The position numbers and the translations under genes were made by a program. DNA of 64,000 bases, taken from contig OW386285.2 of NCBI GenBank assembly GCA_936432065.2, positions 141,389,235 to 141,453,234 on the forward strand, given 5' to 3'. Positions within the stretch are counted from its first letter, which is position 1; every line of letters begins with the position of its first letter. This stretch comes from Rutpela maculata (lineage: Eukaryota > Arthropoda > Insecta > Coleoptera > Cerambycidae). The notes below the pieces were generated by a model that saw nothing but the letters and a program-made list of their open reading frames with translations, was not told the DNA's origin and made no database searches. This document shows positions 1 through 6,781 of the stretch, one piece after another.

Positions 1-71
1 TTCTTAGCGACTCCATGGAAACTTCTCCATTATGGATCGAGTTTTCCTTTTTGTTTCTTAGCAATTCGATG
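1..71. repeat. Host flank, left of Polinton: half of a local tandem repeat
   Basis: Host DNA outside the element. The segment around 5-30 (cttagcgactcc-atggaaacttctc) is repeated in similar form across the insertion point: cttagcaattcgatg at 57-71 joins directly to gaaacttctc at 14149 when the element is removed. The Polinton therefore split the second of two diverged tandem copies. The last six bases, TCGATG at 66-71, are the left target-site duplication. Confidence 0.7.
66..71 (+). other. Left target-site duplication TCGATG
   Basis: Six bases directly before the left terminal repeat, identical to those directly after the right terminal repeat at 14143-14148. The length matches Polinton integration. 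Confidence 0.93.
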
Positions 72-775
72 AGTAGTTAAGTAAGGAGAGAATGAGCCCA
101 CTTCAAGGTCAAGCTGGAGCTGTGACGTCAGCACGCCCGCAGCCCCGCGGGTGGCGCGCAGGTGATAGATGATAGATCCTATGATCTAGGTTCTAGTGTG
201 AGGTGAGATAATGCTAGATGATAGATCCTATTATCTAGGTTGTAGTGTGAGGTGGGATCTTCTTAGATGATAGGTGATAGGACCTAATGGGAGGGGGGAG
301 ATCCAATCCCCGAGCTTAGATATTAGATTATAGCTAAAGATAAGAGATTATATCTAAGAGGGGGTGGCTAAGAGTATATAGGATGTATCTAGTAATAAAA
401 GAAGTATACAGGGTGTATTTAGTAATAAAAATAAGTATATAAGGTGTACTAGTGATATGGTGTATCTAGTAATAAAAATAAGATGGCTGCCGTTTATTGT
501 TTATAGTTATTGGCGAATAGTATTGCATGTTTACGTTAGAGGGCGTTAGAGGTTAAGAAAATGGCTACAGACATCCATCATTGAGTTTAAATAGACAAGT
601 CTTATATATGGAATAAATATTCATCTACTTCAATACGTAAATTTTATATTTGAATGTTAAAACTGTGACCAAATGCAGAGACGTTATCGGATTCCAGGAA
701 ATTGTTAATGTAAATAAATGCGACTGTCTACGGCTATATGTATATTTAAAACGTGATTAATTGTCTTTAGATAAC
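72..775 (+). repeat. Polinton left inverted terminal repeat
   Basis: Inverted match to 13567-14142. It contains a conserved TGACGTCA (CRE-like) octamer at 124-131, a GC-rich island with CCGCGGG at about 132-165, and two copies of a roughly 48-bp unit (about 167-263) built on gatagatcctat-atctaggtt. The left copy is about 130 bp longer than the right because of an expanded block of gtatctagtaataaaa units at about 370-480. Homology ends at agataac (769-775), after which the two ends diverge. Confidence 0.92.
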
Positions 776-977
776 AGCATCCGGCGGTTATAATACAATG
801 ACTAATAAGTCACGTGATCTATTATAAGGAGCGTCTCAGGGTTTGGAGAGAAATAATGTAAACAATGAAATCATCATATTTTTTCCCATATTTTTTCTGC
901 TTACTTGATACGAAAAGTGGGGGTGGAATACAGCATAAAAGTAAAGACCTGAGATCGCTGCATTCATTCACAATCTT

Positions 978-990
978 AAAGTCGATATAT
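978..990 (+). promoter_or_regulatory. Candidate TATA box for the left-end genes
   Basis: A TATATATAC-type tract lies about 20-30 bases before the ATG at 1010, just inside the left terminal repeat. It is the only obvious core-promoter element ahead of the left rightward gene group. Position and composition are the only evidence. Confidence 0.35.
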
Positions 991-1009
991 ACAAGCAGCA
1001 GCAGCAGCA

Positions 1010-1306
1010 ATGTCTTTCACAAAAATTAACGTTGAAGCTCATGTCACGCCGTTCATGAAAATCTATGAGCTGGAAGTCGATAGAAAATATAAAGTGCTAG
1101 ATATATATAAAGCACTTTCACCGTATGGTATCCAGGTCCAAGTAATCCTCGAAAATTGTAAAGTGAGTCTACCAGCCAGATACTCACGCATTATTTCTGA
1201 TGATGATATGGTAACGCTACAACAAACCATTATACTAAAAGAAGTGTACTTGGTATATAGAGGGCTAGCAGGCACGACTACTAACATTGAATTCATCGAG
1301 TCCTAA
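1010..1306 (+). CDS. Small conserved Polinton-type protein, possible ssDNA-binding/OB-like
   Basis: A 98-residue protein, first gene inside the left terminal repeat. Its layout is a short N-terminus, a strand-rich stretch (EVDRKYKVLDIYKALSPYG, residues 22-40), then LPARYS at about 54-59 and a C-terminal Y-R-G turn. A small beta-rich protein with a central LP-x-RY motif resembles small proteins encoded near Polinton genes in arthropods. The OB-fold or DNA-binding role is inference from that resemblance and size, not from a diagnostic motif. The stop at 1304-1306 is two bases before the ATG of the next ORF, which suggests a shared transcript. There is no signal peptide or membrane segment. Confidence 0.55.
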   Translation: MSFTKINVEAHVTPFMKIYELEVDRKYKVLDIYKALSPYGIQVQVILENCKVSLPARYSRIISDDDMVTLQQTIILKEVYLVYRGLAGTTTNIEFIES

Positions 1307-1308
1307 AG

Positions 1309-1467
1309 ATGGATCCCGAAACATATAAGAAGAGGTTACAGTACTTTATAAACAATTTAAAATTACTCGGAGAAGACGTTAAGTACGTTGAAGTTTTACG
1401 TACATTTCAACATGTCAGTATCCAGCCGAAGAAGTCCAAGAACAGTTCAGTTCAGCGAGGACGTTAA
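1309..1467 (+). CDS. Short ORF overlapping the PPP1R15-like gene
   Basis: A 52-codon ORF starts two bases after the preceding stop and runs in a different frame through the start of the next gene (1412), ending at TAA 1465-1467. Its N-terminal half (YKKRLQYFINNLKLLGEDVK) looks amphipathic and helical, and its C-terminal half is basic and serine-rich. It may be a real overlapping gene, an upstream ORF controlling the 1412 start, or the N-terminal part of a product that shifts frame into the next gene. I recognise no family. Confidence 0.3.
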   Translation: MDPETYKKRLQYFINNLKLLGEDVKYVEVLRTFQHVSIQPKKSKNSSVQRGR

Positions 1468-1639
1468 AATTCATCACATTTACCATTGGAGCTATGCCCA
1501 TAGAACTGCTAGATGTGGTAACTGGATGCAAGACGCCCGCGATCGAGATCGTTTTCAAATTAAAATATTACGATACGCTCAAATAATTAATCCAGTACTT
1601 GAACATAAATATTCTGTTATTATATCACAAAACATGTAA
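1412..1639 (+). CDS. PPP1R15 (GADD34/CReP)-type PP1 regulatory subunit homologue
   Basis: A 75-residue protein that reads as the conserved core of PPP1R15, the subunit that directs protein phosphatase 1 to phosphorylated eIF2alpha and so reverses translational shut-off. Seen here: an RVxF-type PP1-docking motif, R-T-V-Q-F at residues 10-14, followed by S-E and a hydrophobic/His stretch (KIHHI, 19-23); Trp26; Ala/Arg-rich A-R-x-x-G-x-W ending at Trp38; and A-R-D-R-D-R-F at 42-48, the block that in PPP1R15 contacts the actin-PP1-substrate assembly. Order and spacing match the cellular family over about 45 residues. The start at 1412 is preferred because the motif follows closely; an in-frame ATG at 1388 adds eight residues. 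Several large DNA viruses are known to carry PPP1R15-like proteins as antagonists of PKR/eIF2alpha signalling. Function here is inferred. Confidence 0.8.
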   Translation: MSVSSRRSPRTVQFSEDVKIHHIYHWSYAHRTARCGNWMQDARDRDRFQIKILRYAQIINPVLEHKYSVIISQNM

Positions 1640-1716
1640 CCTCTTTCTTATATGTATTAATAAATTAATTTAAAAAATGGTTGACTATTATTACCCATTT
1701 CCTAATTAAATGAAGA

Positions 1717-1990
1717 ATTCAGATTTTTTTTTTTCAAGTTTATTGTAACGAAAATGTTCATGCTACATTTTATGTCTTTTTTAATGTCGAATTTAAATAT
1801 GCAATCAAAAAAATTAAATCTTAAAAAATAAAGCCAGCCCAGGCAAAAAATGAAAAAATTCATATTTTTCAAGTTTATTGTAACGAAAATGTTCATGCTA
1901 CATTTTATGTTTTTTAATGCTGAATTCAAATATGCAATCAAAAAAATTAAATCTTAAAAAATAAAGCCACCCCAGACGAAAAATAAAAAA
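1717..1990. repeat. Internal tandem repeat, two units of about 135 bp, inverted copy at 11880-12180
   Basis: Two tandem units start near 1733 and 1868. Each contains ttcaagtttattgtaacg, gttcatgctacatttta, atgcaatcaaaaaaattaaa and aataaagcca. A similar pair lies in opposite orientation at about 11880-12180. The units sit between the convergent left-end genes and the integrase and contain AATAAA on the + strand. Weak ORFs across them on either strand arise from the repeat and are not counted as genes. Confidence 0.75.
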
Positions 1991-2025
1991 ATAATTTAAT
2001 TTTTATAATATATTTTATTTATCTG

Positions 2026-2090
2026 AACGCATAATACAGTAATAAAGCTTATATATGTACATGGAATACATAACCTATAAAAATAATAGC

Positions 2091-2126
<36 letters not shown>

Positions 2127-2140
2127 TAATATAAGTGCAT
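2026..2140 (-). terminator. Integrase 3' region: poly(A) signal and (AAT)n microsatellite
   Basis: Immediately downstream of the integrase stop on the minus strand are an (AAT) microsatellite of about a dozen units (about 2089-2127) and then an AATAAA-type signal near 2010-2030 (minus strand). No terminator structure is seen; cleavage there is inferred. Confidence 0.4.
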
Positions 2141-2145
2141 AAAAA

Positions 2146-3078
2146 TTAAACAATGCTACTTTTTTCAATCCAACTGTTATGGGAACTGTCAAATCCAAGC
2201 CATTTAACGAAAACCTTATTTCCTTTCTTCCTTAAAACTTTCTCAACGAGATACATGTCTGAATGTTTAACCTTCTGCAGTTCTTCAGTATAGAAGCATC
2301 CTTCTATTGGCTGTTTCCGTGCATCGGTCAGTAAGTATGTTATGGGGCTGGTATAATTAATTTTTGAAATAGTAAATATTTCATTAGACCAATTAGGAGT
2401 ATAACCTTTATCGAACACGCCTCTGTACTTGCTTATTCTCACATGATCGTTAATTTTAAATTTAGGTAATTGCGAGTATGTAATTGTAGGATAATTGTAA
2501 ACGGATTTCAAGAGTATTTTTTCATTCTTTTTATTTACATCTACAGGTTTCATGCCGATGGTACGATGCCTAGTATTATTATATTTCTTAATAATATCAG
2601 CAAGTAAATTAAACCACCGAAAAGAACCATTTATACTAAATTCTTTATACATCATAGATTTTATAGTCCTATTTACGCGTTCGACTACTGAACATTTTTT
2701 AGTGCTATACGAAGAATAATGATTAATTTTATATTTTTTCATTAATTTTTGAAAATTAATATTATAAAATTCGGTTCCATTATCAGTCTGTAAATTGACT
2801 GGGATTCGTTTATCTGCGACTAATATTTTTTCCATAGCTCGAGTAACATTTACGCCAGATTTAGATTTAACTGGTTCAGCCCATACGTACTTTGAAAAAA
2901 CATCAATTACAATGAGAATATATTTATAATTTTTATTGTAATTAGCATATGGAATCATTTCGACTAAGTCAGCCTGAAGCAATTCATTTAAACCTCTAAC
3001 TACGACTTTTCGTCTCTTAAAGTTAATTCTAGCCGGCTTATGTATTTCATTAACAATATCTCTTTTTATAGCAGACAT
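2146..3078 (-). CDS. Polinton retroviral-type integrase with C-terminal chromodomain
   Basis: A 310-residue integrase that would join the element ends to target DNA and make the 6-bp duplication. The rve core has its DDE residues at Asp37 (QADLVEM), Asp99 (QTDNGTEF) and Glu133 (VVERVNRT), with IVIDVFSKY at 56-64 between them. The C-terminal part has the basic segment F-K-I-N-D-H-V-R-I-S-K and a chromodomain at about 275-308 (VEKVLRKKGN ... VKWLGFDSSHNSW), which in Polinton and chromovirus integrases may bind histone marks. No N-terminal HHCC zinc module is evident. The frame is uninterrupted and all catalytic residues are present. It is the last gene of the leftward block, 35 bases beyond the DUF8207-like gene. 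Confidence 0.95.
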   Translation of the reverse strand: MSAIKRDIVNEIHKPARINFKRRKVVVRGLNELLQADLVEMIPYANYNKNYKYILIVIDVFSKYVWAEPVKSKSGVNVTRAMEKILVADKRIPVNLQTDNGTEFYNINFQKLMKKYKINHYSSYSTKKCSVVERVNRTIKSMMYKEFSINGSFRWFNLLADIIKKYNNTRHRTIGMKPVDVNKKNEKILLKSVYNYPTITYSQLPKFKINDHVRISKYRGVFDKGYTPNWSNEIFTISKINYTSPITYLLTDARKQPIEGCFYTEELQKVKHSDMYLVEKVLRKKGNKVFVKWLGFDSSHNSWIEKSSIV

Positions 3079-3113
3079 GTTTACAGTTCAACAATAATTT
3101 ACGTACTGTTAAA

Positions 3114-4004
3114 TTAATCCAGCGGTTCGATTATTTTACTTTCTAATAGTTCCTCTAAAATTCTATTTATTTCATTCGTATGACTTGAATTGCCTGCCTC
3201 CTGTGAAGCTATCAAAAGCCTAAGACGATCGACGAGTTCATTAGGATCGTCCCAATATACGTAATCAATAGCATTATCGGTGACTTGCATCATTAATTCG
3301 CCGCCTTTTACTTTACCAGGAGCACGTTGCCGAGGTTCGCGAGCGTAAAGCATCGGTTTAATAATATGCAGGTACTTCCAGCTCTTACTACCGGACTTTT
3401 GCTTTTCAGAATCATAATTTCTCTTATGTGCGCTAGTCCTTTTTACAATATCAATGTACTGTTTCTTATCATCATAGTTATAGTGATGCGAACGTTTTTT
3501 AAATAGTAATTCATAAAGACCGCGAGTGCCCTGATACTCTTTATTATTTATTATTAAATTGTCACCGTCAAACTGAATGACAGAATTTCCAATATAATAT
3601 TTATCTTCTTCGGGATTATATCGTACACCATATCGAAAATCATGTGTATTTTCAGTATCATGCATCATCTCAGATATATACGTTTTAGGCAGATCGCTAA
3701 ATTTCTCAAGATACTTCTCATCTGACTGGTCGCCTTCTTCAGAGTCGACAATCGACGGTGACGGTGTAATATTAATATTTTTTTCATCCTCTGAGGGTTC
3801 AGACTTTTTCTTAATGTTTAAATTCTCGTCCGTCTCAAGCTTGATATGTTTAGCTATTGAATGTAAAGGTGCGGTGATTGGGGCAAAAGACTTTTCGATT
3901 TGCAGATCGTGCATTTTGAGTGCCTCTAATTTGCGCTTTACGGCTTTCCGAGCTTCGATAATTTTATTAGTAATGTCCATGTCGATAGGTGCGTCAGATA
4001 ACAT
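3114..4004 (-). CDS. DUF8207-like Polinton protein of unknown function
   Basis: A 296-residue protein between ATPase and integrase. The N-terminus has a predicted coiled coil (NKIIEARKAVKRKLEALKMHD, about 13-33), followed by an acidic, low-complexity linker (about 60-105). A globular middle follows, with FRYGVRYNPEEDKYYIG, then GTRGLYELLFKK, then SAHKRNYD, and near the end DYVYWDDPNELVDRLRLL. This order (G-x-R ... IGDS-like ... GTxGLxELL ... AHKRN ... YVYWD-LNELVxRL) is the pattern I associate with DUF8207 proteins, which are abundant in arthropod genomes and linked to Polintons. No enzymatic motif is visible. A virion or DNA-packaging accessory role is only a guess from position. Confidence 0.75.
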   Translation of the reverse strand: MLSDAPIDMDITNKIIEARKAVKRKLEALKMHDLQIEKSFAPITAPLHSIAKHIKLETDENLNIKKKSEPSEDEKNINITPSPSIVDSEEGDQSDEKYLEKFSDLPKTYISEMMHDTENTHDFRYGVRYNPEEDKYYIGNSVIQFDGDNLIINNKEYQGTRGLYELLFKKRSHHYNYDDKKQYIDIVKRTSAHKRNYDSEKQKSGSKSWKYLHIIKPMLYAREPRQRAPGKVKGGELMMQVTDNAIDYVYWDDPNELVDRLRLLIASQEAGNSSHTNEINRILEELLESKIIEPLD

Positions 4005-4035
4005 GTGTAATTATCAACTGATTGAGATAGTAAAA

Positions 4036-4725
4036 TCACAGGTATATATACTCGTCAAACCCCTTTCTGTATCGGCCATGTTTGATATCGCTATCTTTAT
4101 CTATCACTAGGAATCCGTATTTATCTTTCCAGCATAACGAGCACATATGTTTGAAATCCTCAAAGCTCATATCGGTATTAACGTGATCGGAATATACATG
4201 TCTAAGATTCATGTCATCCTGCTTGAATAATATCAGTAAATTTGCATTGTCTCTTATCAGATGTTTTGGAATGCGGGTATAGGTCTGACAGAGATAGAAG
4301 CTGTCTATCTGTTTATGCCGTCCCATGCTAAAGTAGTCACGCATCACACTTTGATTGTCGCAAGCTACGTCATCAAATATAAAAATGGAATTAATTTTAG
4401 CTTGCGCAGGCGTCATTATTACATCGCTATCCTTGAATTCATGATATCCCACGATCGAGCCGAGTACTTTTCTAAGATATTCATATTTAGGCTGGTAGAG
4501 AGATTTCGAGTAGACGTAAACATTCTTGAAACGCAAGCCGTGTGGATGAGTCAGCAGGCTTATCACGATGTTTGTTTTCCCACAATTTGAAGGTCCGCAA
4601 ATGATACACCTGATGCTGTCGGGTAACAGAGGACCATGTCTACTATCTTTTTTCACATGACTATCGAAATCGAGATTATCGATTTTCAGACTGTTACCTG
4701 TCTTGATGAAACGCATGATTGACAC
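4036..4725 (-). CDS. A32/FtsK-HerA-type genome-packaging ATPase
   Basis: A 229-residue packaging ATPase expected to drive DNA into the capsid. Walker A is GPSNCGKT at residues 44-51, Walker B is IFIFDDV at 114-120, and LCQTYTRIP at 145-153 holds the sensor-type Gln. Length and layout match Polinton/adintovirus ATPases (about 220-250 residues). The frame is intact. The gene starts only 87 bases from the divergent PLA2 gene, so the two probably share a bidirectional promoter. A broken second copy of residues about 104-170 lies at 11605-11820 on the opposite strand. Confidence 0.93.
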   Translation of the reverse strand: MSIMRFIKTGNSLKIDNLDFDSHVKKDSRHGPLLPDSIRCIICGPSNCGKTNIVISLLTHPHGLRFKNVYVYSKSLYQPKYEYLRKVLGSIVGYHEFKDSDVIMTPAQAKINSIFIFDDVACDNQSVMRDYFSMGRHKQIDSFYLCQTYTRIPKHLIRDNANLLILFKQDDMNLRHVYSDHVNTDMSFEDFKHMCSLCWKDKYGFLVIDKDSDIKHGRYRKGFDEYIYL

Positions 4726-4812
4726 TGAGGTATTTCCACCAGGAGTTTAAGTATAAATAGCTTTCGGTCACCTGTAACACCTCAGTCTACTATTACATGT
4801 GATAGAGGTAAC
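4726..4812. promoter_or_regulatory. Bidirectional promoter between ATPase (-) and PLA2 (+)
   Basis: This 87-base spacer separates two divergent ATGs. It contains TATAAATA at 4752-4759 (on the minus strand TATTTATA, usable by both), then TCACCTGTAAC at 4768-4778. The same 11-mer occurs at 6708-6718 ahead of the major capsid gene. The direction of each element is inferred. Confidence 0.55.
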
Positions 4813-5160
4813 ATGGCTGTAAACACTCTCATAAATAAATTACCTTTCGAAGCCCATATCCCTGGCTATCGTTTCTGCGGCCCGGGTACTAAATTAGAAA
4901 AAAGACTGGCGCGAGGAGATCGCGGAATTAATGGTCTAGATGAGGCGTGTCGTGACCACGACATACAATATTCTAAAGTCAATGATGTGAAAGGACGGCA
5001 TATTGCCGATAAAGAATTGGCAAAACGTGCTCTGAAGCGAGTATTTGCTAGGGATTCGTCCATCGGAGAAAGAGCGGCAGCAGCCGGTGTAGCAGGCATC
5101 ATGAGTGCTAAAGTTAAATTAGGCTTGGGATGTAAAAAAGAAAATGTGGCGGTACGATGA
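4813..5160 (+). CDS. Parvovirus-type phospholipase A2 domain protein
   Basis: A 115-residue protein built almost entirely of a PLA2 domain of the kind found in parvovirus capsid proteins and adintoviruses, where it helps virions leave the endosome. The calcium loop is YRFCGPGT at 19-26. The catalytic helix is LDEACRDHDIQYS at 42-54, with His49-Asp50 and the preceding Asp43. The C-terminal half is basic with an Ala/Gly-rich stretch (AAAAGVAGIM, about 87-96) and ends with one Cys. Its TGA overlaps the ATG of the next gene by four bases (ATGA, 5157-5160), which supports coordinated translation or a shared mRNA. Confidence 0.92.
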   Translation: MAVNTLINKLPFEAHIPGYRFCGPGTKLEKRLARGDRGINGLDEACRDHDIQYSKVNDVKGRHIADKELAKRALKRVFARDSSIGERAAAAGVAGIMSAKVKLGLGCKKENVAVR

Positions 5161-5555
5161 CGTTTAAAAAAATATCCAATAAAATTCGTAAACTAGTACG
5201 TGGAGCTCCCTCTGTCGGGGATGCTATTAAAAAGGCCTCTCGTGCAGTACAGCGTATTAAAAAAGATAAAAAAATATCACCGATGGCTGCTCGCGTTATT
5301 CCTATACCGAAGACGGGTGGCGTTCTACCGCTAATACCAATATTTGCTGGACTTAGTGCTCTGGGAGCGCTAGCCGGTGGATCTGCAGGTATAGCGAAAG
5401 CTGTAAGAGATTCTCAGGCGGCATCCTCCCAGCTTAAAGAATCTAAACGTCACAATCAGGCTATGGAGAGTATCGCCCTAGGTAAGGGACTCTATCTTCG
5501 TCCCTATCGAACGGGACTTGGACTATACATGAATAAAAACATCAACAGCAAGTGA
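5157..5555 (+). CDS. pX/pVI-like minor virion protein
   Basis: A 132-residue basic protein. The N-terminal 45 residues are Lys/Arg-rich (ISNKIRKLVRGAP ... RAVQRIKKDKK), followed by P-K-T-G-G-V at 51-56 and a glycine-alanine hydrophobic stretch to about residue 79 that could insert in membrane or act as a lytic helix. Then come S-K-R-H-N and a GLYLRPYRTGLGLY tail (111-124). This layout matches the small basic/hydrophobic minor capsid proteins of Polintons and adintoviruses. The T-G-G site could be cut by the adenain-type protease encoded next. The gene overlaps the PLA2 gene by four bases. Its stop is UGA followed by CUAG, and the frame then continues open into the protease. Confidence 0.8.
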   Translation: MTFKKISNKIRKLVRGAPSVGDAIKKASRAVQRIKKDKKISPMAARVIPIPKTGGVLPLIPIFAGLSALGALAGGSAGIAKAVRDSQAASSQLKESKRHNQAMESIALGKGLYLRPYRTGLGLYMNKNINSK

Positions 5556-5559
5556 CTAG
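5553..5559 (+). other. UGA-CUA-G stop context, candidate translational readthrough site
   Basis: The minor-protein stop is TGA followed by CTAG. UGA CUA is an established leaky stop context in animals and alphaviruses. The next gene is in the same frame, with no other stop between them and no AUG for 19 further codons. Confidence 0.45.
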
Positions 5560-5612
5560 TAAAATTACCAAATCGAGCGCTCACCGACGTGGATCTGAAA
5601 AAATATGTTAAG

Positions 5613-5921
5613 ATGTTAAATATACCTAATTTTCGAGGAATATTTATGCGAGACCGACTACCTAAACGCGTACATAAAATTGAGACGGGCATCGTGAACT
5701 TGGATAGTGATAGCGGTAATGGTACTCATTGGACTGCATACTTTAAGAACGGTTCGAAAGCCGTTTATTATGATAGTTTTGGTAATTTACAGCCTCCTCT
5801 CGAATTAATAAAATATTTAAATTGTTCTATTGAATACAATCACAAGCAGTATCAGTCTTATGACACAGTAAATTGTGGACATCTGTGTTTACAATTTCTA
5901 TATAATGCGTCATGCTTTTAA
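5613..5921 (+). CDS. Adenain-type cysteine protease
   Basis: A maturation protease of the adenovirus/Polinton C5 family that would process capsid and minor proteins. The order of active-site residues is as expected: His39 in GTHWTAY, Asp54 in VYYDSFG, a Gln in HKQYQS (79/81), and Cys88 in VNCGHLC, counted from the first AUG (5613). The catalytic core is complete but only 102 residues from that AUG. Conserved-looking sequence (LPNRALTDVDLKKYVK) continues upstream in frame to the UGA of the previous gene, so the AUG may not be the natural start. Alternatives are readthrough of the UGA, a non-AUG start (GTG at 5589), or splicing. Confidence 0.88.
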   Translation: MLNIPNFRGIFMRDRLPKRVHKIETGIVNLDSDSGNGTHWTAYFKNGSKAVYYDSFGNLQPPLELIKYLNCSIEYNHKQYQSYDTVNCGHLCLQFLYNASCF

Positions 5922-5959
5922 GTCACGTTCATTCTCAGAGCTAACCTTGAAGCCGCAAC

Positions 5960-6661
5960 ATGTCTTGTACGTTTACATTATCCGGCAAATCATCTAATTT
6001 AACCGCGCACTTTTCCCCACCCATAGACCTTGAAGACGGCGCTGAATATTCGCTTGCTTTAATAAATTTCGAGGCGTATAACTCCATACCGAACATAGAC
6101 GCTACAAATAATCATATATATTATGATACAGACGATAAGTTTATAAAAATTCCGGAGGGCTCGTATGAAATAGAAGATATAAATAATTACGTAAGAAAGC
6201 ATTTTATTCTGAATCATGGTAACGATAGTCATATTTCTATAGTATCCAATAAAAATACGTTAAAAGTGGAAATAAAATCCAATAAGATGATAAATTTTGA
6301 AAAGGCCGGCGGTATTGGCAGTTTGTTAGGATTTACATCTCGTCGTCTAAAACCGCTCGAGAAACATATATCTGATTTCCCGGCAAAAATTCAAAAAGTA
6401 AACGCTATATGCGTGGAGTGTAATCTCATCACGGGCAGTTACATGAATGATAGATCTGTACACATTATTCATGAATTTTTTCCTAGCGTGCCTCCCGGCT
6501 ATAAAATAATAGAGTGTCCCGCTAATGCAATTTACCTGCCGATTAATAAGAGGCATATAGATAGCATATCAATTAAGATAGTCGATCAAGACGGTGATCT
6601 TGTTAATTTCCGTGGTGAGGTCATCACGGTAAGACTGCACTTGAAGAAGAATGGGTCTTAG
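5960..6661 (+). CDS. Penton-like minor capsid protein (single jelly roll)
   Basis: A 233-residue protein immediately before the major capsid gene, where Polintons encode the penton/minor capsid protein. It is strand-rich throughout. It starts SCTFTLSGKSSNLTAHFSPP, has GGIGSLLGF at about 115-123, and ends with VPPGYKIIECPANAIYLPIN, IKIVDQDGDLVNFRGEVITV and a basic tail (LHLKKNGS). The closing 'DQDG ... FRGE-ITV' block is typical of Polinton minor capsid proteins in arthropods. The single jelly-roll fold is inferred from family and position. The frame is intact. Confidence 0.8.
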   Translation: MSCTFTLSGKSSNLTAHFSPPIDLEDGAEYSLALINFEAYNSIPNIDATNNHIYYDTDDKFIKIPEGSYEIEDINNYVRKHFILNHGNDSHISIVSNKNTLKVEIKSNKMINFEKAGGIGSLLGFTSRRLKPLEKHISDFPAKIQKVNAICVECNLITGSYMNDRSVHIIHEFFPSVPPGYKIIECPANAIYLPINKRHIDSISIKIVDQDGDLVNFRGEVITVRLHLKKNGS

Positions 6662-6699
6662 TTTCCGAAATAGTTTAAAAGGAACACCTGCTCGCGCTC

Positions 6700-6781
6700 G
6701 AAACAGTTCACCTGTAACCTTCAAGGTGTTAACATCTAAAAATAGACGTTTTCTTTACTCTCTCGGTTACAAAGTGCTAAT
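6700..6781 (+). promoter_or_regulatory. Candidate promoter of the major capsid gene
   Basis: TCACCTGTAAC at 6708-6718 is identical to the motif at 4768-4778 in the ATPase/PLA2 divergent promoter. It is followed by ccttcaaggtgttaac, and a weak TTTAAAA lies at about 6674. The motif repeat suggests a common late-promoter element; this is inference from two sites. Confidence 0.4.

Noticed and set aside
1702..1941. 79-codon minus-strand ORF
   Set aside because: Made of the two 135-bp tandem repeat units (the peptide repeats itself); non-coding.
3814..4110. 98-codon + strand ORF opposite the DUF8207-like and ATPase genes
   Set aside because: Shadow of two well-supported minus-strand genes.
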